DNA of 64,000 bases from JADCRZ01 sp031399065 (lineage in GTDB: Bacteria > Bacteroidota > Bacteroidia > Chitinophagales > Chitinophagaceae): contig JANNOM010000113.1 in assembly GCA_031399065.1 (NCBI GenBank), positions 1 through 64,000 on the forward strand. Reading direction: 5' to 3'. The notes beneath the pieces are model-generated. The model made no database searches, was not told the DNA's origin, and saw nothing but the letters and a program-made list of their open reading frames with translations. Position numbers and translations under genes: made by a program. Below, one piece after another: positions 38,309-46,617 of the stretch. The number at the start of each line of letters is the position of its first letter. Positions within the stretch are counted from its first letter, which is position 1.

Positions 38309-39118
38309 ATGCCCAAATTGATCGTAATGCTCCGTGTTAAAGACGGGATATTGTTTGTAAGGGAATGGCTGGCCTGTTTTGAAAAGATCGCCGATGAAAT
38401 TGTTGTACTGGATAATGGCTCCACAGATGGAACTTACGAGATTCTGCTGCAACATGAAAAAGTAACGGATATTGTTCAAACCGAAGGATACAACGAGGGC
38501 CGTGATAAAAATATGCTTTACGAGATGATGCGGCTGCGTAACCCGGATTGGTGTATTTGGGTGGATGTTGACGAACTATTCGAACCGCAGCTTGATCGTA
38601 GTCATTTTGATAAGTTAATGAATAACGCATTCATTAATAAATATGCGTTCAGAAGGTTTCATTTTATAGACCGGGAATTTTTCGCGGCATCCTGGTTTAG
38701 ATTAAACTACTCGGCAGGACACGACCGGATCATGTGGCGCGAAAATGCTTCCGGCTATTTTGAAAATGTTATCCTGGATTCGCCTAATGTAAAAGGGATC
38801 AAGGGCATTAAACTTCGCACTAATTTCCGGTTGAAACACCTGGGGTACATCAGTAAAGACCTGGTAGATAAAAAAGCGGAGATTTATAAGGCGGTCATCT
38901 CAAAAGAGAAGGAACAGAATATACAGACGATGTATCTGCATGATGAGCGGCCTATGCGGTGGCGGGATGAGCGTAACGCCTTCCCGGTTATACTTCTTAA
39001 CAGTCTTTTGAATATCCTGCTGGCTAAGCAGTTGTTTCTGAAAGCAGCACAAAAAATGATTCAACGCGGTCAGGCCCTTTTTCAGAAAGAGGCGACGAAA
39101 AAGGCTTCTCTTAACTGA
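38309..39118 (+). CDS. Family 2-like glycosyltransferase
   Basis: A 269-residue GT-A fold enzyme. The sugar-nucleotide region has EIVVLDNGSTDGTYEIL, and the metal-binding D-x-D equivalent is WVDVDELFE. The C-terminal part is basic (KAAQKMIQRGQALFQKEAT). It is likely to add one sugar to the polyprenyl-linked repeat unit; donor and linkage cannot be predicted. It lies between wzx and wzy. Confidence 0.85.
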   Translation: MPKLIVMLRVKDGILFVREWLACFEKIADEIVVLDNGSTDGTYEILLQHEKVTDIVQTEGYNEGRDKNMLYEMMRLRNPDWCIWVDVDELFEPQLDRSHFDKLMNNAFINKYAFRRFHFIDREFFAASWFRLNYSAGHDRIMWRENASGYFENVILDSPNVKGIKGIKLRTNFRLKHLGYISKDLVDKKAEIYKAVISKEKEQNIQTMYLHDERPMRWRDERNAFPVILLNSLLNILLAKQLFLKAAQKMIQRGQALFQKEATKKASLN

Positions 39119-39129
39119 CTATATTAAAC

Positions 39130-40365
39130 ATGAACAACACCGTCAGAATATTAAACTATCGGTTTTATTTACAGGAGTTCCTGCTGCTGCTGTTTACCTT
39201 TTTCCTGATGGAGGGTATTGTATCCTGGGTCTTTGTGCGCAATTCGATCATTATCGAAGGCTATCAAAAAATACTGAGCCTGCTGATCTTTGGGTTTATG
39301 CTGTACAACTTTAGAAAACTGAGCCGCTATGAAAGGATTTATATGGTATTCTTCCTTTTGATTATGGCGGGTCTGGTGTTTGAATCGGTCGCCCGATACG
39401 ATACATTTTTCCGGCAGCTGACTATGTTTACGATTTTATTCCCGGTCATTTTTACGCTATATATCAAGTACATCATGCGCTCCTTTAACCTGGACCTGCT
39501 TGCATTTATGGCAAATTTCTACCTGGTGAGCTACCTGGTATTTATGATTTCATTCGGAAGGGGTTTTTCGTTTAGCCTGGATAGCGTCGATATGAGCGAC
39601 TATGGCCCTTTTTCTGGTGATTCGCGGGTAATTCATGCCAGCCATATCTTTATGATGATCATTCCTTTTCTCTGGTACCTGCATCAGTTTATCAATACGC
39701 AGAAAACAAAATACATCTGGCCTTTCCTTTTATGTTTCGTTATTATCCTCTTACATCAGCATAGATCTGTATGGAGCAGTACGCTGGTAGCTTTATTGTT
39801 TTACTTTTTTATCACTATACGAAACAACAAGATAAACCTATCCGGACTCAATAATCTGCTGATGGGAGTAGTCGTTTTGTCGTTGCTGGCTTACTTTTTC
39901 GTCTCCAACCTGTTTCCCGGATTTTTTGACTTCATGTCGGACCGTTTCAGCGAGATACTTGACCCTGCCAAAGAAGGAAGTACGGGTAATTTCCGGATCG
40001 AGCAAAGAGAAATATATGGTGCGCTTTTTTGGGAACGTCCGCTCTTTGGATGGACCTTCGAAGGTTTCGAAATGCCCAATCCATTGGTTGACTGGTGGCC
40101 GGAAAACTCGGGACAACACTTTCATGAAGGGTATATGGAAATGTTATTTTACGAAGGTATCAGCGGTCTGTTATTGAAGTATTCTTTTCTCCTGTACCTG
40201 CTGATCAAAGCCTTTGGCAAAAATGTATCAGGTAATTCAGCTATTTTAATTTCATTGGGAATAGCTGGTTTGGTTTTCTCTTTCAGCTACGTATTGCCAT
40301 TAATTTTTTGGGGACATGTAGGCATGTGTCTTTTTTACCTTGAAAAAGACAAAGAAACAATTTAA
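39130..40365 (+). CDS. Wzy-like polysaccharide polymerase / O-antigen ligase family protein
   Basis: A 411-residue protein with about 10-12 hydrophobic helices and a larger extracytoplasmic loop (about 270-335) holding FRIEQREIYGALFWERPLFG and the His-rich NSGQHFHEGYMEML. This arrangement is typical of the Wzy_C/O-antigen ligase superfamily. With Wzx and Wzc in the same operon, a polymerase role is more likely than ligase. It ends 10 bases before the next glycosyltransferase. Confidence 0.85.
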   Translation: MNNTVRILNYRFYLQEFLLLLFTFFLMEGIVSWVFVRNSIIIEGYQKILSLLIFGFMLYNFRKLSRYERIYMVFFLLIMAGLVFESVARYDTFFRQLTMFTILFPVIFTLYIKYIMRSFNLDLLAFMANFYLVSYLVFMISFGRGFSFSLDSVDMSDYGPFSGDSRVIHASHIFMMIIPFLWYLHQFINTQKTKYIWPFLLCFVIILLHQHRSVWSSTLVALLFYFFITIRNNKINLSGLNNLLMGVVVLSLLAYFFVSNLFPGFFDFMSDRFSEILDPAKEGSTGNFRIEQREIYGALFWERPLFGWTFEGFEMPNPLVDWWPENSGQHFHEGYMEMLFYEGISGLLLKYSFLLYLLIKAFGKNVSGNSAILISLGIAGLVFSFSYVLPLIFWGHVGMCLFYLEKDKETI

Positions 40366-40375
40366 TACTTTTTAT

Positions 40376-41416
40376 ATGAATCATATCTGTACCTGGTTAT
40401 GCGCCGATGAGAAAGGGCAGGAAAGTCGTTTTCCTCAGACGGGGAAACTCTCGTCTTCCAGAGAACATCAGAATATTTACTGGCGGTGTGTGCTGGTATT
40501 TTTTATAACCAGTAAACGATTTAACTCCCGGGAGAAGCATGTGTTTTTTACCAATGTTAACGAACTTCCTACGGTAGATGGAAAGAAGGTAAGCACTACG
40601 CTGAATGAGCTGGGAGTCGAGGTTGTTTTCACCGATTTCAAATACCGAACACCGAAAGGTTATTATGGTGCTTTTCAGAATCAGTTTTATGAGTTTTCCA
40701 TTCTTGAGTATATAACGACGACGGACAATAAGGAATCGAACCAGTATCTTATTCTTGATGCCGACTGCATTTTTATAAGACCGGTCGCTGAATTATTTGC
40801 GAAAGCTGCGCAGACAGGGTTTATATCGTTTGATGACAAAGTATCTCCGGACTATGTGATCAATGGTTTAAGCCGCAACGATCTTAAAAATTTATATGAA
40901 ACACTTCTCCAAAAAAGTATACCCGATATTCCGTCTTATCATCTCGGCGAATTCCTGTTATGCAATGTCCGGAATATAAAACGCATTTACCGGGACTTCA
41001 CTGAATTATGGCCTGTTCTGTTAGAACGTTTCGCCGCAGGCCAGCAGAAGTTTAACGAAGAAGCACATACACTCAGTTATCTTTATTATAAAAACGGGTT
41101 ACGCGCAGAAAGTACAAATAGGTTTTTGAAAAGAATATGGACCAACCCTCTTTTTTACCGGAATGTAGAAGCATCCGACCTGGCCCTATACATATGGCAT
41201 CTTCCTTCTGAAAAAACATTCGGTCTTTACCGGCTGTACGAAACTTTTTTGCATACATTGCCCAACTATGGTTTTGATTTGAATTATCAATCATATATAG
41301 CGCTGATCAAGCGGGTACTTGGCATTCCCTATCTCCCGCTGCGCATGAGAATTGAATATTATACAGTAAGCTACTACAGGGCTATACGGAAAAGACTGAC
41401 AAAAGCAACTAATTAA
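40376..41416 (+). CDS. Putative glycosyltransferase, uncharacterised GT-A type
   Basis: About 346 residues from the ATG at 40376, the first Met after the wzy stop; an in-frame ATG at 40340 inside wzy is less likely. It has no signal peptide. The motif LILDADCIFIRPVAELF is a D-x-D-type metal/nucleotide site as in GT8-like or related GT-A enzymes, and FQNQFYEFSILEYI is upstream. Similar proteins occur in Bacteroidota polysaccharide loci without experimental data. Probably one of the repeat-unit transferases. Confidence 0.7.
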   Translation: MNHICTWLCADEKGQESRFPQTGKLSSSREHQNIYWRCVLVFFITSKRFNSREKHVFFTNVNELPTVDGKKVSTTLNELGVEVVFTDFKYRTPKGYYGAFQNQFYEFSILEYITTTDNKESNQYLILDADCIFIRPVAELFAKAAQTGFISFDDKVSPDYVINGLSRNDLKNLYETLLQKSIPDIPSYHLGEFLLCNVRNIKRIYRDFTELWPVLLERFAAGQQKFNEEAHTLSYLYYKNGLRAESTNRFLKRIWTNPLFYRNVEASDLALYIWHLPSEKTFGLYRLYETFLHTLPNYGFDLNYQSYIALIKRVLGIPYLPLRMRIEYYTVSYYRAIRKRLTKATN

Positions 41417-41423
41417 ATAAACC

Positions 41424-42275
41424 ATGACTATTGCAGTACTTATAACCACCTTCAATCGTAAGCAGAAAACTATTGATTGCCTGGAAAGTCTTCGCTGCCA
41501 GGTATTACCCAATGGGGTAAACATGGAAATCTTTCTCACCGACGATGCTTCTGCCGACGGTACATTTGAAGCAGTACAAGAGCATTTTCCGGAAGTACAT
41601 GTTTACAAGGGTACGGGATCACTGTATTGGGCAGGGGGCATGCGTTATACATGGAGAAATGCAATGGCTTTTAAGCCGGACTTTTACCTGCTGTTAAATG
41701 ATGATACGCTATTGATAGAAAATGCCATTGAAACATTATTGAACATAAGCATGGCTTCATCCTCTTCTCCTGCGCTATCAATAGGCGCGACCTGCGACAC
41801 GTATACCGGCAGAATATCCTACGGCGGATGGCGGCTTCGTTCCAAGAATTACTGGAAGGGTGAAATGATACATAGTCATACGTCCGCGATAGACTGTGAT
41901 TTTGGAAATGCCAACCTGATGCTTGTACCGAGTGAAATAGTAGAGGAACTGGGAATACTTGCCGGTCATTATACCCATGCACTGGCGGATTATGATTACA
42001 GCCTTAAGGCAAAAAAAGCCGGGTTCCCGGTTAAAACAGCCCCAGGGTTCCTGGGCACCTGTGTGAACGATCATAAGAAAGACTGGAAGTCCGGGCATAC
42101 CACATTAAAGGAACGAATAGAATATCTGAAAAGCCCCAAAGGACTATCCTACCGGGAATATCTCCGGTTTATAAAGGATCACTTTCCGCTCTCCTACCCA
42201 GGTGCTTTCTGCAAGCTGTGGTTAAAAACTTTTTTTCCTTTCATCTGGGATCTTTTTAAAAAACCGGCGCTATGA
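41424..42275 (+). CDS. Family 2 glycosyltransferase (rhamnosyltransferase-like)
   Basis: A 283-residue GT2 enzyme. It starts with IAVLITTFNRKQKTIDCLES, contains FLTDDASADGTFEAV and the D-x-D-like LLLNDDTLL, and a TYCYDYS-like acceptor region (THALADYDYSLKAKKAG). The layout resembles WbbL/RfbF-type rhamnosyltransferases, but donor prediction from sequence is not safe. It follows the preceding transferase by 7 bases. Confidence 0.88.
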   Translation: MTIAVLITTFNRKQKTIDCLESLRCQVLPNGVNMEIFLTDDASADGTFEAVQEHFPEVHVYKGTGSLYWAGGMRYTWRNAMAFKPDFYLLLNDDTLLIENAIETLLNISMASSSSPALSIGATCDTYTGRISYGGWRLRSKNYWKGEMIHSHTSAIDCDFGNANLMLVPSEIVEELGILAGHYTHALADYDYSLKAKKAGFPVKTAPGFLGTCVNDHKKDWKSGHTTLKERIEYLKSPKGLSYREYLRFIKDHFPLSYPGAFCKLWLKTFFPFIWDLFKKPAL

Positions 42276-42307
42276 TCACTATCACTTACACTTAAAATAT
42301 TGACACA

Positions 42308-43231
42308 ATGGAAAAGACAATTATTGCGATCTTTTGTTACAGGCGTGCCTCCAAATTAAAGCGGTGCGTAGAAGCCTTATTGAAAAACCCTGAATGCTCA
42401 TCGATGGATCTGATCTTCTTTTGTGACGGGTACAAAGGGGATCATGACAAGGAGGGGGTATTGCAGAGCAGGACATATATTGATTCCCTCAGCGGCTTCC
42501 GGAATATTTACAAACAATACAGGACTATCAACGTAAGCACCGGCCCCAATTTCCAGGAGGGGCTTTTGTATCTGTGCCAGCATTACGACCAGTTTATCAT
42601 AATAGAAGACGACCTGATAGTATCCCCGAATTATATTCGATTTATGCTTGACAGCCTCGATATGTACCGTCATCAGCCGTCCATTTTCACGGTGTCCGGA
42701 TATTGTTTTCCCATCAAACCCGGAAGATACCTCTATGATTCATTCGTACATTCAAGATTCTGCTGTTACGGGTGGGCAAGCTGGTCGGACAGGATCCGGG
42801 AGGTAATATGGGACAAGTCGGTATTATACCATATCATGCACGACTCTCCCCGTTTTAAAAGGCGGTTGGATACAGAAGGGATGGACCTTTACCGCACGCT
42901 GAACAAACAAATACATGGCCGGATCTCGACCTGGGATATACAAATGCAGGTACATGTTTCGGAGAACGGGCTTAAAGTGATTTACCCGGTGGTATCTAAA
43001 ACCTATAATATCGGATTTGATGAAGAGTCGACCAATACATTTGGCGTAGACTATCTGAAAACAAAACCGGATTCCGGGGTTAAAAGAAAATTTCGCTTAT
43101 GCGACTCACACCTGGAGTCAGCGGAACTTCAGCGGCAGATGAAAAAGCCTTATAGTTTCCAATCGCTTGCTATCCGTAAACTAAAGAATACGATGATTAA
43201 ACTGACCGACAGTACAAAAAAAGCCGGGTAG
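42308..43231 (+). CDS. Glycosyltransferase, GNT-I-like GT-A fold
   Basis: A 307-residue protein. IIAIFCYRRASKLKRCVEAL, the acidic nucleotide-binding stretch FIIIEDDLIVSPNYIRFML, and SRFCCYGWASWSDR resemble bacterial relatives of N-acetylglucosaminyltransferase I (GT13-like/GT2). The EDD triad is the expected metal site. No membrane segments. It is part of the same tight transferase run, 32 bases after the previous gene. Confidence 0.82.
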   Translation: MEKTIIAIFCYRRASKLKRCVEALLKNPECSSMDLIFFCDGYKGDHDKEGVLQSRTYIDSLSGFRNIYKQYRTINVSTGPNFQEGLLYLCQHYDQFIIIEDDLIVSPNYIRFMLDSLDMYRHQPSIFTVSGYCFPIKPGRYLYDSFVHSRFCCYGWASWSDRIREVIWDKSVLYHIMHDSPRFKRRLDTEGMDLYRTLNKQIHGRISTWDIQMQVHVSENGLKVIYPVVSKTYNIGFDEESTNTFGVDYLKTKPDSGVKRKFRLCDSHLESAELQRQMKKPYSFQSLAIRKLKNTMIKLTDSTKKAG

Positions 43232-43239
43232 GTATTTAT

Positions 43240-44388
43240 ATGAGAGTACTGATCATTCATTGTTCGTACCAGTTTAAAGGAGGTGAAGACACGGTAGTGG
43301 CCGGGGAGTCAGCATTATTAAAAGCCAATGGCGTAGATGTTGAAGTTCTGCTTTTCGGCAACCATCATCATACCCTTCTGAACCTATTGCAAATGCCTTT
43401 CAATACAAGTGCTTATTTAAAGACTAAGAAAAAACTGAAAGCATTTAAACCGGATGTAGTGCATGTTCACAATCTTCATTTTTCCGCATCTCCTTCCGTG
43501 CTTTACGCCATCAAGCGGGCAGGTATTCCATTTGTGATCACCCTGCATAATTTCAGGCTGCTGTGCCCTTCCGCTCTGCTGTTTGATAAAGGAAAAATTT
43601 TCCTCAATTCCGTACGGCAGAAATTCCCGGTAGATGCCATACGGCGGGGCGTTTATAAGCAATCCAAATTACTCACCCTTTGGACTGCCATGAGTATGTG
43701 GTGGTATCGTTCATGGGGAATATGGGGTGCCGCCAGCCGTTACATCGTATTAAGTCGTCACGCCGAAAGGGTATTTATGGATTCGGCCCTCAGATTCCGG
43801 CCTGGGCAGATCGTTGTTAAACCCAATTTTTGTTTTGTCGATACTCCGAAATCGAAGACCCGCCAGGATTATTTTCTTTATATCGGAAGGCTATCCGAAG
43901 AAAAAGGTATTGATGTATTATTAAATGCATTTGCCGACACCGGAATTCCGCTAAAAATAGCCGGCGACGGGCCTTTGCGCTCCCAGGTAATAAAACAAAG
44001 TATGCAGCACCCCAACATTGAATACTGCGGAGCGTTAAACAAAGATGAAGTGATTACCCTGCTTTCCGGTTGTTCTGCATTGGTATTCCCATCCACCTGG
44101 TACGAGGGAATGCCGCTTACTATTATCGAAGCCTTTGGCTGCGGCACGCCGGTGATCGCATCGGCTATCGGAGTAATGAACGTTATGATTACCGAAGGTT
44201 ACAATGGTTTACATTTTGAAGCAGGTAGTCATCCCGATCTCTTAAAAAAGATCCGGACATGGCAACAATTAAAAGCAGATGATAAAGCGGATTTCGGGCT
44301 AAACGCCTTTACGACATACCAGCAACACTATACCCCTGAAGTCAACTTGAAACAGCTTGTATCCATCTATGAAAGTGTCCTCAACTGA
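43240..44388 (+). CDS. Family 4 glycosyltransferase (group 1)
   Basis: A 382-residue GT-B fold enzyme. The N-terminal domain has FKPDVVHVHNLHFSASPSVL, and the C-terminal nucleotide-sugar domain has FLYIGRLSEEKGIDVLLNAF, LKIAGDGPL, and the E-x7-E motif in EGMPLTIIEAFGCGTPVIAS. A retaining mechanism is usual for the family. It begins 8 bases after the GNT-I-like gene. Confidence 0.93.
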   Translation: MRVLIIHCSYQFKGGEDTVVAGESALLKANGVDVEVLLFGNHHHTLLNLLQMPFNTSAYLKTKKKLKAFKPDVVHVHNLHFSASPSVLYAIKRAGIPFVITLHNFRLLCPSALLFDKGKIFLNSVRQKFPVDAIRRGVYKQSKLLTLWTAMSMWWYRSWGIWGAASRYIVLSRHAERVFMDSALRFRPGQIVVKPNFCFVDTPKSKTRQDYFLYIGRLSEEKGIDVLLNAFADTGIPLKIAGDGPLRSQVIKQSMQHPNIEYCGALNKDEVITLLSGCSALVFPSTWYEGMPLTIIEAFGCGTPVIASAIGVMNVMITEGYNGLHFEAGSHPDLLKKIRTWQQLKADDKADFGLNAFTTYQQHYTPEVNLKQLVSIYESVLN

Positions 44389-44438
44389 TCATTCCACTCT
44401 ATAATAATCATCCGTTAACACACTTTTAAATTTACCAC

Positions 44439-45197
44439 ATGACAAAATTAGACTTACTGAGTATTTCTGTGAGCACAGGCATGTATGCGGAATTTGTTCA
44501 CACCATTATTGACACCGCCAAAACCCGTCACAGCGACTATGTATGCGTAGCGAATGTGCACATGCTTATGGAAGCCCAAAAAGATATTGCGTTCGGTAAC
44601 ATTGTTCGCAACGCAAATATCATTACCCCTGATGGAAAGCCGCTCACCTGGGCCCTGCGTATGCTGGAAGGCGTGGCACAGGACAGGGTAGCCGGCATGG
44701 ACCTGCTTCCTGACCTGCTATACCTTGCCGAAACTGAAAATGTTCCTGTATTCTTTTATGGCAGCGAACCGTCTGTGCTCGATAAGGCACGTGCCTTCCT
44801 TAATGAAAAATATCCGTTGCTGGTGATAAATTCCTATAGCCCTCCCTTCCGTAAACTTACCGAGCAGGAAGATGAGGAAGTAGTAGCGAGGATAAATGAC
44901 TCCGGCGCCCAGATGGTGTTTGTAATACTTGGTTGCCCCAAGCAGGAGAAATGGATGGCTTCCATGAAAGGGAAGATCAACGCAGTAATGATAGGCGTGG
45001 GCGGGGCATTACCTGTGATGATCGGTATACAGAAGCGTGCTCCTGTATGGATGCAGAATATAGGATTGGAATGGTACTATCGCCTGATGCAGGAACCTTC
45101 CAGACTCTTTAAAAGATATGCGGTAACCAATTCACTCTTTTTATATCTTCTGGCAAAAGCCTTCCTTCAGAGAATGCTTACTGGTAAAGCATCCTGA
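44439..45197 (+). CDS. WecG/TagA/CpsF-family glycosyltransferase (GT26)
   Basis: A 252-residue protein with the family blocks NANIITPDGKPLTWALRML, RVAGMDLLPDLL, VFVILGCPKQEKWMASM and the C-terminal LEWYYRLMQEPSRLFKRY. In characterised members it adds the second sugar (for example N-acetylmannosamine or its uronate) to the lipid-linked primer. It precedes the initiating transferase gene by 28 bases, consistent with acting on its product. Confidence 0.94.
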   Translation: MTKLDLLSISVSTGMYAEFVHTIIDTAKTRHSDYVCVANVHMLMEAQKDIAFGNIVRNANIITPDGKPLTWALRMLEGVAQDRVAGMDLLPDLLYLAETENVPVFFYGSEPSVLDKARAFLNEKYPLLVINSYSPPFRKLTEQEDEEVVARINDSGAQMVFVILGCPKQEKWMASMKGKINAVMIGVGGALPVMIGIQKRAPVWMQNIGLEWYYRLMQEPSRLFKRYAVTNSLFLYLLAKAFLQRMLTGKAS

Positions 45198-45225
45198 TAT
45201 TTTTAAACGAATCTAATCTTCCCGA

Positions 45226-46617
45226 ATGAATACCCGATTTTTGAAACTTGTACAATGGGGCCTTGCCCTTATGGATCTCCTGGTGATTAATGCAGTATAT
45301 TTTGGCACCCAGTTTATATTGGAAAAACAATTGTACATATCGAATGATGTGCAATACTCCAATTTCATTATTTCTCTGAATATTATGTGGCTTCTCGTGC
45401 TGCTGATGAAAAATATTTACCATGAGCTATGCATAGCTTCCTTTGAGCAATTCACCAGGGATTCTATACGTGCCTACATATACTTCCTGTTACTTACTGC
45501 CATATATCTTTTTTTCTTCCGGATGCTGATGCTCTCAAGGGTATTCATCATCCTGGTTATGACAATTATACCGGCTATTCTTTTGATGAACCGGTTCATT
45601 TACCTCTTTATTTATCAATACCTGCAAAAAAGTGATATGCAGGTGAGCCGAATCATTGTAATCGGGTATAACACCTTATCCAAGAAACTGGTGGATTATC
45701 TTACGGAGGACGGTATCAATAAGAAAGTGATTGGATTTTGTGAAGAGTATGAAAATATTAATGAATTATCCAAGTATCCCATTTTAAGCAATGTATTTGA
45801 CGCGATCGACACCTGTAAAAAATACGGAGCGAATGAAATTTATTCCACCATCGCTCCCGAGCACAATGATAAACTATATCAGTTGATACAGCATGCCGAT
45901 CAAAACTGCATCCGTTTCAGGATAGTGCCGGACCTCGATTTTTTCTTCAAAAGACAAATGCATATCGGCTATCTGAAAGAGATTCCCGTGATCTCCCTTA
46001 GAAAAGAACCACTGGAAGATATAGGCAACCAGATAAAAAAGAGATTCTTCGATATTGTCGTCAGTTCCCTGGTAATTCTGCTTTTGCTTTCCTGGCTGGT
46101 TCCTCTTATTTGTATACTGATAAAGCTTGGATCGAAGGGGCCCATCTTTTTTGTGCAATTAAGGTCAGGAAAAAATAACAGTCCGTTCCGGTGCTTCAAG
46201 TTCCGGAGTATGCGTGTGAACGACCAGGCAGATCACCTGCAGGCAACGAGCAATGATGAACGGGTAACAGGGATAGGCCGTTTTTTGCGCCGTACGAACC
46301 TGGATGAATTTCCACAATTCTTCAACGTCTTAATGGGCGATATGAGTATCGTGGGCCCCAGGCCTCACATGCTTAAGCATACCGACCAGTATTCAAGATT
46401 AATTGGCCAGTACATGGTGAGGCAGTTCCTGAAACCGGGTATTACCGGGTGGGCGCAGGTAAATGGCTTCAGGGGAGAAACAAAGAACCTGGAGCAAATG
46501 CAGAAACGTGTGGAACATGATCTTTGGTACATGGAAAACTGGAGCCTGATGATCGATCTTAAAATAATAATGACCACGTTCATTAACATGGTAAGGGGAG
46601 AAGAAAACGTTTACTGA
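45226..46617 (+). CDS. Undecaprenyl-phosphate sugar phosphotransferase (initiating, WcaJ/WbaP-like)
   Basis: A 463-residue polyprenyl glycosylphosphotransferase. Four or five N-terminal helices (up to about 125) are followed by a CoA-binding-like region (VSRIIVIGYNTLSKKLV) and then the catalytic C-terminal domain with KRFFDIVVSSLVILLLLSW, FRCFKFRSMRVN and the signature GDMSIVGPRPHM. It transfers the first sugar-1-phosphate, usually glucose or galactose, to undecaprenyl phosphate. Its stop overlaps the next start (TGATG), so the beta-helix protein is translationally coupled. Confidence 0.95.
   Translation: MNTRFLKLVQWGLALMDLLVINAVYFGTQFILEKQLYISNDVQYSNFIISLNIMWLLVLLMKNIYHELCIASFEQFTRDSIRAYIYFLLLTAIYLFFFRMLMLSRVFIILVMTIIPAILLMNRFIYLFIYQYLQKSDMQVSRIIVIGYNTLSKKLVDYLTEDGINKKVIGFCEEYENINELSKYPILSNVFDAIDTCKKYGANEIYSTIAPEHNDKLYQLIQHADQNCIRFRIVPDLDFFFKRQMHIGYLKEIPVISLRKEPLEDIGNQIKKRFFDIVVSSLVILLLLSWLVPLICILIKLGSKGPIFFVQLRSGKNNSPFRCFKFRSMRVNDQADHLQATSNDERVTGIGRFLRRTNLDEFPQFFNVLMGDMSIVGPRPHMLKHTDQYSRLIGQYMVRQFLKPGITGWAQVNGFRGETKNLEQMQKRVEHDLWYMENWSLMIDLKIIMTTFINMVRGEENVY

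Noticed and set aside
40340..40375. Start codon inside wzy for the following glycosyltransferase
   Set aside because: It would overlap wzy by 26 bases with a Lys-rich extension; the ATG at 40376 just after the wzy stop is more natural.
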